Source: Ruminococcaceae bacterium UBA7075
Lineage (GTDB): Bacteria > Bacillota > Clostridia > Oscillospirales > Acutalibacteraceae
Assembly: GCA_002493635.1 (NCBI GenBank)
Contig: DKZL01000022.1
Coordinates: forward strand, 1 to 64,000
Direction: 5' to 3'
Length of the DNA: 64,000 bases
Numbering within the stretch: position 1 is the stretch's first letter; each line of letters opens with the position of its first letter. This document shows positions 52,967 through 60,516 of this stretch, piece by piece. Made by a program: the position numbers and the translations under genes. The notes below the pieces were generated by a model. The model saw nothing but the letters and a program-made list of their open reading frames with translations. It was not told where the DNA came from and did no database searches.

Positions 52967-53386
52967 ATGAATCAGGAAGAAATCAAAAAGATTTTGCCTC
53001 ATCGCAACGATATGCTCCTCGTTGAGGAAGCCGAGCGCATAGATGAGAATACTGCTAAGGGCAGATATACAATTAAGGGTACAGAGTTCTTTCTTAACGG
53101 TCATTTTCCGGGGAATCCTGTTGTTCCGGGTGTAATCCTCTGTGAAATGATGGGACAGGCAAGCTGTTGCCTGCTTGCAGACAAGGTTAAGAACTGCACT
53201 CCGTACTTTACAAAGATGAACAATGTAAAATTCAAAAACCAGGTAAAGCCCGGTGATACTCTTGAAACAGTCTGCACACTTACAAAAAGCAGAGGTGCAT
53301 TCTATTTTATTGAAACAAAGGGCTATGTTGACGGCAAACTCTGTGTTAGCGGTGAACTTTCATTTGCCATTGTTGAGAATAAATAA
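52967..53386 (+). CDS. fabZ: 3-hydroxyacyl-ACP dehydratase FabZ
   Basis: Removes water from hydroxyacyl-ACP. Hot-dog fold with ILPHRNDMLLVEEAERI at the N-terminus and the catalytic HFPGNPVVPGVILCEMMGQ (His ~49, Glu ~63). 139 residues. AGGAG precedes the ATG. Confidence 0.95.
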   Translation: MNQEEIKKILPHRNDMLLVEEAERIDENTAKGRYTIKGTEFFLNGHFPGNPVVPGVILCEMMGQASCCLLADKVKNCTPYFTKMNNVKFKNQVKPGDTLETVCTLTKSRGAFYFIETKGYVDGKLCVSGELSFAIVENK

Positions 53387-53423
53387 TCAGCTTTATATTC
53401 AATAAATTTTTGGAAGTGAAAAG

Positions 53424-54776
53424 ATGTTTTCTAAAATTCTTATTGCCAACCGTGGCGAAATCGCTGTAAGAATTATCAGAGCCTGTCGTGAGATGGGCAT
53501 AAGCACGGTTGCAATTTATTCTGAAGCAGACAAAGACGCTATGCATGTTCAGCTTGCCGATGAAAGCTACTGCGTGGGCGGCAACAGGGTAGCTGACAGC
53601 TACCTGAATATGCCTGCTATTCTTACTGTTGCTGTTGAAAGCGGCGCACAGGCTATTCATCCGGGCTACGGTTTGCTTTCGGAAAATGCGAAATTTGTTT
53701 CACTGTGTGAGCAGTGTAACATAAAGTTTATAGGTCCTACTTCCGAGATGATTAAATTGCTCGGTGACAAGGACAATGCACGCAAAACAATGCGTGCAGC
53801 AGGAGTGCCCGTAACTCCCGGCTGTGACATTGTGGAAAGTGTAGAAGAAGCAAAGGCAGAAGCAGAAAAAATCGGCTTTCCTCTGCTTATCAAGGCTCGT
53901 TCGGGCGGCGGCGGCAAGGGTATCAGACGTGTTGATTATATTGAACAGTTTGAAGAGGCTTTTCTCTCTGCATCAAGCGAGGCTCAGTCTGCTTTCGGCG
54001 ACGGTGCGTGCTACCTTGAAAAATTCATTCATCCCGTAAAACATATTGAAATGCAGCTTTTATGCGACAAATACGGAAACACGATTTGTCTTGGCGAACG
54101 TGAATGCTCCGTACAGCGTAAAAATCAAAAGATGATTGAAGAAAGTCCAAGTCCTGCTCTTGATGAAAAGACACGCAAGAATATGATGATTGCGGCGGTA
54201 AAGGCTGCAAAGGCTGTCAACTATGTAAACGCAGGAACTGTAGAATTTTTGCTTGATATGGACAATAACTTCTATTTTATGGAGATGAACACCCGTTTGC
54301 AGGTTGAGCACGGCGTAACAGAAATGGTAACCGGTCTTGACATTGTTCAGTGGCAAATCAGAATTGCTGCAGGCGCAAAGCTTACAAGAACTCAGGACAG
54401 CATTTTTACTCACGGTAATGTAATTGAATGCCGCATTAACGCAGAAAATCCCGATAAGAGCTTTCGTCCAAGCTGCGGAAGAATTACAAGACTACATACT
54501 CCGGGAGGCTCATTTGTCCGTTTTGATACAGCAATATTCCAGGATTACTTTGTGCCGCCTTTCTATGATTCAATGATTGGCAAGCTGATTGTTCAGGCTC
54601 GTACAAGAGCAGAAGCAATTCGCAAGATGAAAATGGCTTTGTCAGAGCTTACAATCGACGGAATAGAAATAAACCGTGACATTTTAGCTGAAATTCTTTC
54701 AGACGAACAGTTTGTCAGCGGTGAATATACAACAGACTTTATGACAGAATTTGAGGAAAAACGTAATTCAAAGTAA
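53424..54776 (+). CDS. accC: Biotin carboxylase
   Basis: ATP-grasp enzyme that carboxylates biotin on AccB. FSKILIANRGEIAVRIIRAC, the ATP-binding glycine loop RSGGGGKGIR (~residue 160), GERECSVQRKNQKMIEE and EMNTRLQVEHGVTEMVTG are diagnostic. 450 residues. Coupled to accD after 44 nt. Confidence 0.97.
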   Translation: MFSKILIANRGEIAVRIIRACREMGISTVAIYSEADKDAMHVQLADESYCVGGNRVADSYLNMPAILTVAVESGAQAIHPGYGLLSENAKFVSLCEQCNIKFIGPTSEMIKLLGDKDNARKTMRAAGVPVTPGCDIVESVEEAKAEAEKIGFPLLIKARSGGGGKGIRRVDYIEQFEEAFLSASSEAQSAFGDGACYLEKFIHPVKHIEMQLLCDKYGNTICLGERECSVQRKNQKMIEESPSPALDEKTRKNMMIAAVKAAKAVNYVNAGTVEFLLDMDNNFYFMEMNTRLQVEHGVTEMVTGLDIVQWQIRIAAGAKLTRTQDSIFTHGNVIECRINAENPDKSFRPSCGRITRLHTPGGSFVRFDTAIFQDYFVPPFYDSMIGKLIVQARTRAEAIRKMKMALSELTIDGIEINRDILAEILSDEQFVSGEYTTDFMTEFEEKRNSK

Positions 54777-54820
54777 ACGCTGAACAATACAGTATTTTTC
54801 TTAAAAGATGAGGAACTGAT

Positions 54821-55684
54821 ATGGATTTATTTTCTTTTAGAAAGCCTAAAAACGAGCTTGAATCACTCCCTGATGAACAGCAGAACACTCCGTTTATTCC
54901 GGAAGAAATGTGGATTAAGTGTCCGAAGTGTAACACAATGCTTCTTACAACCGATATGGAGGAAAATCTTCATGTCTGCACAAAGTGCAACCACCATTTC
55001 AGAATGAATGGCAGACAGCGTATTGAAATGCTTGCAGATACCGACTCTTTTATTGAGCAGGATGCAAACCTTGAAAGCACAAATATTCTTGACTTTCCGG
55101 GATATGAGGCAAAGCTTGAGAAAGCAAGAAAAAGCGGCAGTAAGGAGTCTGTAATATGCGGTGAATGTAAAATCGGCGGAATTGACTCAGAGCTTTGCGT
55201 TATGGACTCAGATTTTATGATTGGTTCAATGGGTACAGTTACTGGCGAAAAAATTACCCGTGCGTTTGAGTATGCTACAGAAAATAAACTTCCGATTATC
55301 ATCTGCACTATTTCGGGCGGTGCCAGAATGCAGGAGGGCATATTGTCCTTAATGCAGATGGCAAAAACCTCTGGTGCAGCCAAACGTCACAGTGATGCAG
55401 GACTTCTGTATATCACAGTTTTAACAGACCCAACAACAGGCGGTGTAACAGCATCGTTTGCAATGGACGGCGATATAATACTGGCAGAGCCTGAAACGCT
55501 GATCGGCTTTGCAGGTCAGCGAGTAATTGAGCAAACAATTCGTCAGAAATTGCCCAAGGATTTCCAAAGGGCAGAATTTTTGCTCCAAAAAGGCTTTGTT
55601 GATGCGGTTGTTAGCAGAAACAACCTTAAAAATACAATCGTGAAGCTTTTAAAAATTCACGGATACGGTAAGGAGGCAGAGTAA
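54821..55684 (+). CDS. accD: Acetyl-CoA carboxylase carboxyltransferase beta subunit
   Basis: Half of the carboxyltransferase. The N-terminal zinc finger is complete (CPKCNTMLL ... CTKCNHHF, residues ~31-55), followed by the crotonase-like domain with [17 protein letters not shown] and [10 protein letters not shown]. 287 residues. Stop overlaps the accA ATG by one base. Confidence 0.96.
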   Translation: MDLFSFRKPKNELESLPDEQQNTPFIPEEMWIKCPKCNTMLLTTDMEENLHVCTKCNHHFRMNGRQRIEMLADTDSFIEQDANLESTNILDFPGYEAKLEKARKSGSKESVICGECKIGGIDSELCVMDSDFMIGSMGTVTGEKITRAFEYATENKLPIIICTISGGARMQEGILSLMQMAKTSGAAKRHSDAGLLYITVLTDPTTGGVTASFAMDGDIILAEPETLIGFAGQRVIEQTIRQKLPKDFQRAEFLLQKGFVDAVVSRNNLKNTIVKLLKIHGYGKEAE

Positions 55685-56466
55685 TGGCAGCATACGATAA
55701 AGTTATGGCGGCAAGAGCTGCCGATAAGCTGACTTCTGTTGACTACATTGCAAATATGTTTGGCGACAGCTTCATTGAACTGCACGGCGACAGACGTTAT
55801 TCCGACGACAAAGCTATCGTTGCAGGCATTGCAATGCTTTATAATACACCCGTGACTGTAATCGGCATTGAAAAAGGCAGAAACACCAAAGAACGTGTTG
55901 AGCGCAACTTCGGTCAGGCTCATCCTGAGGGCTACCGCAAAGCACTTCGCCTTATGAAACAGGCTGAAAAGTTTCACCGCCCTGTGCTCTGCTTTGTTGA
56001 TACAAGCGGAGCTTATCCCGGTATCGGTGCCGAGGAACGTGGACAGGGACAAGCTATTGCAGAAAATCTTATGGAAATGATGACCCTCAAAACACCGATT
56101 CTGTCAATCGTAATCGGTGAAGGCGGCAGCGGCGGTGCGCTTGCACTTGCAGTTGCCGATGAGGTATGGATGATGGAAAACTCCGTTTACTCCGTAATCT
56201 CACCCGAGGGATGTGCGTCAATTCTCTGGAAGGACAGCACGAAGGCTCCGGAAGCCGCCGAAGCTCTAAAAATGACTGCTCAGGACTTGTTCAAACTCGG
56301 CGTAATTGAGCGTATTATTCGTCAACCGAAAAGAGATGATGATAAGGCTATTTTTGAAAGCCTTAAAATGCTTATAAGCCGAACATTTGAAAAAAATATG
56401 GCTTTATCCGATGAAGAGCTTTTAGCTTCACGCTATGAGCGTTTCCGCAAAATCGGAACTCCCTAA
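55684..56466 (+). CDS. accA: Acetyl-CoA carboxylase carboxyltransferase alpha subunit
   Basis: Partner of AccD. HGDRRYSDDKAIVAG, FGQAHPEGYRKALRLM, FVDTSGAYPGIGAEERGQGQAIA and IGEGGSGGALAL are all typical. 260 residues, on the short side (the N-terminal extension of the E. coli enzyme is absent, as in many Firmicutes). It ends the fab-acc operon. Confidence 0.96.
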   Translation: MAAYDKVMAARAADKLTSVDYIANMFGDSFIELHGDRRYSDDKAIVAGIAMLYNTPVTVIGIEKGRNTKERVERNFGQAHPEGYRKALRLMKQAEKFHRPVLCFVDTSGAYPGIGAEERGQGQAIAENLMEMMTLKTPILSIVIGEGGSGGALALAVADEVWMMENSVYSVISPEGCASILWKDSTKAPEAAEALKMTAQDLFKLGVIERIIRQPKRDDDKAIFESLKMLISRTFEKNMALSDEELLASRYERFRKIGTP

Positions 56467-56493
56467 TAAACAAATAAGATTACATATAAATTA

Positions 56494-56528
56494 AAGCTGA
56501 CAGCTACTGTTTTAGTAACTGCCAGCTT
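56494..56528. terminator. Terminator of the fab-acc operon
   Basis: Stem AAGCTGACAGCTACT with AGTAACTGCCAGCTT, then TTAGTTTTAG. It is the reverse complement, with one change, of the terminator at 26944-26978. Confidence 0.8.
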
Positions 56529-56537
56529 TTAGTTTTA

Positions 56538-56790
56538 GGTTCAATGTCAATAGTTGGGGTGAAAATATAAAGAAAAATAGCTTATTCAAAAAATCGGAAT
56601 CTTAGAGTATTATTGAAGCTATTTTTTTGTGTTCGTAGGGGACGGCATCCTTGACGTCCCGCCTGATTGCCAACGGCAATCAGGAAAAACGACATATTGT
56701 GACAAGGTTTTGGGACGTCTGGAAGCCGTCCCCTACACAGAACTTTATTAAGACTCTGTTTGTTGTTACCCCAACATTAATTATAGAACC
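56538..56790. mobile_element. 253-bp MITE with ISL3-like ends
   Basis: Terminal inverted repeats GGTTCAATGTCAATAGTTGG (left, from 56538) and GGTTCTATAATTAATGTTGG (complement of the right end at 56790) match at 17 of 25 positions, including GGTTC and GTTGGGGT blocks. Flanks are TAGTTTTA (56530-56537) and TAATTTTA (56791-56798), a 7/8 match, the size of target duplication made by ISL3-family elements, whose ends also start GG(C/T)TC. No transposase is encoded. It contains the element at 56635-56736. Confidence 0.6.
56635..56736. mobile_element. Nested 102-bp palindromic element
   Basis: Left arm GTAGGGGACGGCATCC(TT)GACGTCCC is mirrored by the right arm (GGGACGTC(T)GGAAGCCGTCCCCTAC), about 25 bp with few mismatches. 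In the middle is a perfect hairpin CCTGATTGCC-AAC-GGCAATCAGG (56662-56684). Related to the 16700-16780 element by its GTAGGG ends. Non-coding. Confidence 0.65.
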
Positions 56791-56820
56791 TAATTTTATT
56801 TATATGTTGTTTGCTTTAAC

Positions 56821-56854
56821 GGTGCTGTCTGCTTGGAAAAGAGCAGACAGCACC
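56821..56854. terminator. Terminator of the CAP-domain gene
   Basis: Perfect 13-bp stem GGTGCTGTCTGCT/AGCAGACAGCACC with an 8-nt loop, 19 nt past the stop of the converging gene. No strong U-run on the minus strand. Confidence 0.6.
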
Positions 56855-56872
56855 TAATAATTATATAGAATA

Positions 56873-58939
56873 TTATCTGTAAGTGATTGACCAACCGCTT
56901 GGATTATATCCGCTTATTGTATTGCCGTTTTTGTCTATACAGCGAATTGTATAGGTTTCGGTTCTGCCGGCTTTAACACCTGTATCTGTAAAGCTTGTGA
57001 CGGTGGTATCCTTAAAGCGTTTCCAATCCTGACCGGGATATTTGTAATAAAGTCTGTAGCCGTATACTCCTGCAACCTTGTTCCAGCTGATTTTAACTCC
57101 GTTTGAGGTATTTTCAAGCTTAGTAATCGTCGGAGCAACAGGTTCGTACTTCTTTGACCAACCGTCCGAGTTATAACCGCTGAATGTGTTGCCATTGCTG
57201 TCTATGCAACGGATTGTGTAGGTTTCGGTTCTGCCTGCACTTACACCTGTGTCTGTAAAACTTGTCGCTGTGGTGTCCTTAAATCGTTTCCAATCCTTGC
57301 CCGGATACTTGTAATAAAGTCTGTATCCGTATACTCCTTCAACCTTGTTCCAACTTATCTTAATACCATTTGATGTATTTTCAAGCTTGGTAACATGCGG
57401 TATTGATCTTGGAAGTGAATATGTTTGTGACCAGCCGCCTGAGTTATAACCGCTGACTGTGTTGCCGTTTTTATCAATACAACGGATTGTGTAGGTTTCG
57501 GTTCTGCCTATGCTTACTCCTGTGTCGGTAAAGCTTGTTGTTGTGGTGTCCTTAAAGCGTTTCCAGTCCTTGCCGGGGTATTTGTAATAAAGTCTGTAGC
57601 CGTATACACCTGCAATTTTGTTCCAGCTTATCTTAATTCCGTCAGAAGTATTTTCAAGTTTGGTAATTGTCGGATTAACAGGCTCATATTTATATGACCA
57701 GCCGCCTGAGTTATAACCGCTGATTGTGTTGCCGTCTTTGTCAATACAACGGATTGTGTAGGTTTCTGTTCTGCCTGCGCTTACTCCTGTGTCTGTAAAA
57801 CTTGTCGCTGTGGTGTCCTTAAAGCGCTTCCAGTCCTTACCCGGATATTTGTAGTAAAGTCTGTAACCGTATGCACCCGATACCTCATCCCAACTGATTC
57901 TGATACCGTCAGCAGTATTTTGAAGATTTGTGATAGTGGGAGTAGCTAATACTTTTGTGACTGTCACCTTACAGGTTGCAGTTTTGCCATTTGAAGTTTT
58001 GGCTGTAATTGTTGCAGTTCCTGCATCTTTTGTAGTTACCACGCCGTTAGAAACCGATGCAACAGATTCATCGGAGGAACTCCATTCAATTGGATCAAGT
58101 ACTAACAGACCATTTGTAATCAATTTATCGTTCCAATAATCAATCACAGAAATTCCTGTAGTGACTTCCAGATTTATTTTTTCGCCTGACTTACATTCTC
58201 TGTTATCGCCTAATGTATACTCATTTGTCAAGATGCTTTTGCTTACCTCTAAGGTCTGAATACAATTGCTTATGGCACTGCCCTTTATTTCTTTCATATT
58301 ATTCATTGACGAGAATTCGCCTGCTGTAGTATTATAATAGTTTGCTGTGGGTGAACAAAATGTTCCCAAGCCTACATATCTGTTTTCGGGATCAATCATC
58401 TGAGTATAATGACCTGTTACTGCGTTTGTATTTTGATTAACCCAATCGCCCTTTTCTCCATACCACTGCTCAATTCCCGGAAGCATACTATCGGACCAGT
58501 TCCATGCAATTACTTCGCCCCAGCTTGAGTTGCCGTCCGGACCATAAAGCTCCCATATGCTTCTGCCGTTTGTTCGCTTATGATTCATAGTTAATGATGC
58601 CTCTGCTGCACGAATTCTTGCAATATATTCCAAATCAGAAGACCATTTTATGGCTATATAGTCACTTGTTTTTAAAGGATTTCCGGTAGAGGGATTTAAC
58701 ACTCCCTGTTTACATGCTTCATAGCGTATCTCGTTAATGCGATCCAGTGCTTTCTGACTTTGAGTGACATACTTGCCCTTTATTCCCAAAAATACGCAAT
58801 CATCAGCAGGTTTTGTTACATCTGTTGGCAACACCGCAACTTGTTCTGCTGCATTTACAGCAATACCCACAGACATAATTGAAATAATTACGCACACAAA
58901 CAAAACTGATGATATTATTTTTTTGATGTTTGCTTTCAT
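56873..58939 (-). CDS. Secreted CAP-domain protein with Ig-like and four fibronectin-like repeats
   Basis: A 688-residue exported protein. Signal peptide to about residue 31; a CAP/SCP domain (~55-215) with WSSDLEYIARIRAAEAS, SWGEVIAWNWSD and GHYTQMIDPENRYVGLG; a Big2-type bacterial Ig domain (~270-345: WSSSDESVASVSNGVVTTKD ... ITAKTSNGKTATCKVTV); then four ~90-residue modules each with TKLENTS(D/N)G(I/V)KISWNK, YGYRLYYKYPGKDWKRFKD and RTETYTIRCID, fibronectin III-like. No sortase motif or membrane anchor. Start 58939 has GGAGA upstream. A lone copy of the module lies at 26675-26935. Confidence 0.85.
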   Translation of the reverse strand: MKANIKKIISSVLFVCVIISIMSVGIAVNAAEQVAVLPTDVTKPADDCVFLGIKGKYVTQSQKALDRINEIRYEACKQGVLNPSTGNPLKTSDYIAIKWSSDLEYIARIRAAEASLTMNHKRTNGRSIWELYGPDGNSSWGEVIAWNWSDSMLPGIEQWYGEKGDWVNQNTNAVTGHYTQMIDPENRYVGLGTFCSPTANYYNTTAGEFSSMNNMKEIKGSAISNCIQTLEVSKSILTNEYTLGDNRECKSGEKINLEVTTGISVIDYWNDKLITNGLLVLDPIEWSSSDESVASVSNGVVTTKDAGTATITAKTSNGKTATCKVTVTKVLATPTITNLQNTADGIRISWDEVSGAYGYRLYYKYPGKDWKRFKDTTATSFTDTGVSAGRTETYTIRCIDKDGNTISGYNSGGWSYKYEPVNPTITKLENTSDGIKISWNKIAGVYGYRLYYKYPGKDWKRFKDTTTTSFTDTGVSIGRTETYTIRCIDKNGNTVSGYNSGGWSQTYSLPRSIPHVTKLENTSNGIKISWNKVEGVYGYRLYYKYPGKDWKRFKDTTATSFTDTGVSAGRTETYTIRCIDSNGNTFSGYNSDGWSKKYEPVAPTITKLENTSNGVKISWNKVAGVYGYRLYYKYPGQDWKRFKDTTVTSFTDTGVKAGRTETYTIRCIDKNGNTISGYNPSGWSITYR

Positions 58940-58975
58940 AGAGGGTTCTCCTTGTTTATGCATTTTCTACAAATT

Positions 58976-59004
58976 ATATTATCACATTTATGAATAATTG
59001 TCAA
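58976..59004 (-). promoter_or_regulatory. Promoter of the CAP-domain gene
   Basis: Minus-strand TTGACA (59004-58999), 17-nt spacer, TAATAT (58981-58976). Only 34 bp from the divergent extended -10 of the small toxin-like gene. Confidence 0.85.
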
Positions 59005-59037
59005 TATAAATATATCTGAATTGGCGATTATTATTTG

Positions 59038-59046
59038 TGATATATT
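59038..59046 (+). promoter_or_regulatory. Extended -10 promoter of the toxin-like gene
   Basis: TGA-TATATT (59038-59046) is an extended -10 element (TG-n-TATATT) with no good -35. It would start an RNA near 59053, about 170 nt long if it ends at the hairpin at 59192-59224. Confidence 0.5.
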
Positions 59047-59079
59047 TAAGTAGTAGAGGAACGGCGGCGGATGTTTCAG

Positions 59080-59096
59080 CCCCTTTTGAAAGAGGG
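59080..59096 (+). promoter_or_regulatory. Hairpin covering the toxin-like gene's ribosome site
   Basis: CCCCTTT-TG-AAAG(A)GGG pairs across 59080-59096 and includes most of the GAGGGTG Shine-Dalgarno (59092-59098). Leader hairpins that hide the ribosome site are a standard control in type I toxin mRNAs. Confidence 0.55.
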
Positions 59097-59107
59097 TGCA
59101 TATCTTT

Positions 59108-59206
59108 ATGACAGAAGATACTTTGTATTTAATTGCATTTGCTATTGTATTATGAGTACTTGTTGAAATTATAAAGAACCATAAAAAGAAAAAAACCGCC
59201 CTGTAG
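59108..59206 (+). pseudogene. Holin-like type I toxin gene with in-frame TGA
   Basis: ATG at 59108 after GAGGGTG opens MTEDTLYLIAFAIVL, then TGA (59153-59155), then 16 codons in the same frame (VLVEII, KNHKKKKTAL) to TAG at 59204. If the TGA were Trp the product is a 32-residue peptide with one hydrophobic helix and a lysine tail, the plan of the short 'putative holin-like toxin' family common in Firmicutes, whose genes also end in an ACCGCC/GGCGGT hairpin. A single nonsense mutation is the simple reading; read-through is possible. An upstream ATG at 59071 is out of frame by one. Too short for ordinary gene calling. Confidence 0.6.
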
Positions 59207-59224
59207 TAGCGATACAAGGCGGTT
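59192..59224. terminator. Bidirectional terminator shared by toxin mRNA and antisense RNA
   Basis: AAACCGCC(C)TGTA, 7-nt loop, TACA(A)GGCGGTTT: 12 of 13 pairs. On the minus strand it is followed by TTTTTCTTTTTATGG, an ideal U-run; on the plus strand by ATAATAAAAATTC. Confidence 0.8.
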
Positions 59225-59270
59225 TATAATAAAAATTCAACTATCACGAAACAGCCAATCTGTTCCTTTA
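59195..59270 (-). ncRNA. Predicted antisense (antitoxin) RNA
   Basis: A promoter TTAACA (59306-59301), 17-nt spacer, TAATAT (59283-59278) fires toward the toxin-like gene. Transcription from about 59270 would make an RNA of ~75-85 nt ending in the hairpin at 59224-59192 and overlapping the 3' end of the toxin mRNA, the convergent layout of par-type type I toxin-antitoxin loci. It has no reading frame. Inferred, not proven. Confidence 0.5.
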
Positions 59271-59277
59271 CACCATT

Positions 59278-59306
59278 ATATTATCACAAACATATGAATA
59301 TGTTAA
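59278..59306 (-). promoter_or_regulatory. Promoter of the antisense RNA
   Basis: TTAACA-17-TAATAT on the minus strand, with GTGATAATATAAT in common with the CAP-gene promoter at 58976-59004. Confidence 0.65.
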
Positions 59307-59319
59307 CTTTTTTCACACT

Positions 59320-59347
59320 CCCTGCATATCTGTTTTGATGTGCAGGG
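59320..59347 (-). terminator. Hairpin after pheA
   Basis: CCCTGCATATC, 6-nt loop, GATGTGCAGGG with one wobble pair; 24 nt past the pheA stop. A-rich rather than U-rich downstream on the minus strand, so termination may be weak. Confidence 0.5.
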
Positions 59348-59370
59348 GGGTTCTGCATTATATTTTATAA

Positions 59371-60498
59371 TCACATCTCGCAATAGTTACCAAGAAAACT
59401 GAACTCGGGCATCTCCTCGCTTAATTGGCTTATAAGCTCAACAACATTGTCGCTGTGCACATTACCCGAAAAGTCAAGATAGAACAAATACTCAAAGTTT
59501 TTGTCAGCTCTTGGGCGTGACTCAATCTTTGTAAGGTTAAGTCCAAGAGAATTGAATCTGCACAAAAGACTATAGAGCGAGCCTGTAACGTGCGGAAGTG
59601 AAAAACAAAGACTGATTTTGTTTGCACCCTCAGGAATGTAGAGCTTTTTGGAAATCACAATAAAGCGTGTTGTATTAGAGCTGTCATCCTGCAAATGATT
59701 GTCAAGCACCTTAAGTCCGTACTCCTCTGCCGCCTTGTAAGAACAGATTGCCGCAACATTGAGTCTTTTTTCCTTGACTACATCTCTCGCCGCAACTGCT
59801 GTGTTTGAACAAGGGATAGCATCAAAACCGTGGTTTGCAATATAGTCTGAGCACTGCGAAATTGTCTGAGGATGCGTCCAAACAATCTCAATATCGGAAA
59901 GCTCCGACTGCTTTATTCCGCCAAGGCAGTAGTCAATTGGCAAATCAAGTGCTCCCACAATATAAAATCTATGCTTTAAAATAAGGTCATACACAGCCGA
60001 TACAGAGCCGCCTGTGGAATTTTCAACAGGGAGCACACCGTATGTAATCTCTCCCCTGTCAACCGCTTCAAACACATCGCCAAAGCTCTTATAGTTTGCT
60101 GTCTGCACACCCGGAAACAGTTTGAGCGTTGCTTCGTGGCTGTTTGCACCCTTAATGCCCTGATAACCAACCTTGATGTTTTCAACAGGCAATTCGCCTG
60201 ACGCATTGTTTATTACATCTTTAAGAGTCTTTCCGCTGCCGACAATGTTGTGCTGAAGCGCACGGGATAACTCCATTATATTTGAATAGAGAAGTCTTGC
60301 ATATGCTCCGTACTCTCCGCCCTTTTCCTCAACTGCATTAAGGATTTCGTTCTCACGGCTCTGATTGAGCACCGGAATACCCTTTGAAACCTTATATATA
60401 CCTACATCCTTAGCGCAGTCCATACGCTGCTTAAAAAGCTCGATAATCTGATTATCTATCTTGTCAATTTCAACTCTGATTTCACTCAGGTCACGCAT
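59371..60498 (-). CDS. pheA: Bifunctional chorismate mutase/prephenate dehydratase
   Basis: Turns chorismate into phenylpyruvate. Residues 1-85 are an AroQ-type chorismate mutase (EIRVEIDKIDNQIIELFKQR, KGIPVLNQSRENEIL); residues ~108-285 the dehydratase with VGYQGIKGANSHEA, LPVENSTGGSVSAVYDL and the catalytic SSNTTRFIVIS; then an ACT domain with LPHVTGSLYSLLCRF and KIESRP (GALV- and ESRP-type phenylalanine-binding regions). 375 residues. Last gene of the aro cluster. Confidence 0.96.
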   Translation of the reverse strand: MRDLSEIRVEIDKIDNQIIELFKQRMDCAKDVGIYKVSKGIPVLNQSRENEILNAVEEKGGEYGAYARLLYSNIMELSRALQHNIVGSGKTLKDVINNASGELPVENIKVGYQGIKGANSHEATLKLFPGVQTANYKSFGDVFEAVDRGEITYGVLPVENSTGGSVSAVYDLILKHRFYIVGALDLPIDYCLGGIKQSELSDIEIVWTHPQTISQCSDYIANHGFDAIPCSNTAVAARDVVKEKRLNVAAICSYKAAEEYGLKVLDNHLQDDSSNTTRFIVISKKLYIPEGANKISLCFSLPHVTGSLYSLLCRFNSLGLNLTKIESRPRADKNFEYLFYLDFSGNVHSDNVVELISQLSEEMPEFSFLGNYCEM

Positions 60499-60516
60499 TC
60501 CGACACATCCTTTATA

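Noticed and set aside
56573..56626. Extra terminator AAAAATAGCTT/AAGCTATTTTT
   Set aside because: The loop is over 30 nt and the arms lie inside the MITE; more likely part of the element's internal symmetry than a working terminator.
58936..59217. 93-codon minus-strand frame in the CAP/pheA spacer
   Set aside because: It covers a promoter, the toxin-like gene and the terminator on the wrong strand, has no ribosome site, and no domain.
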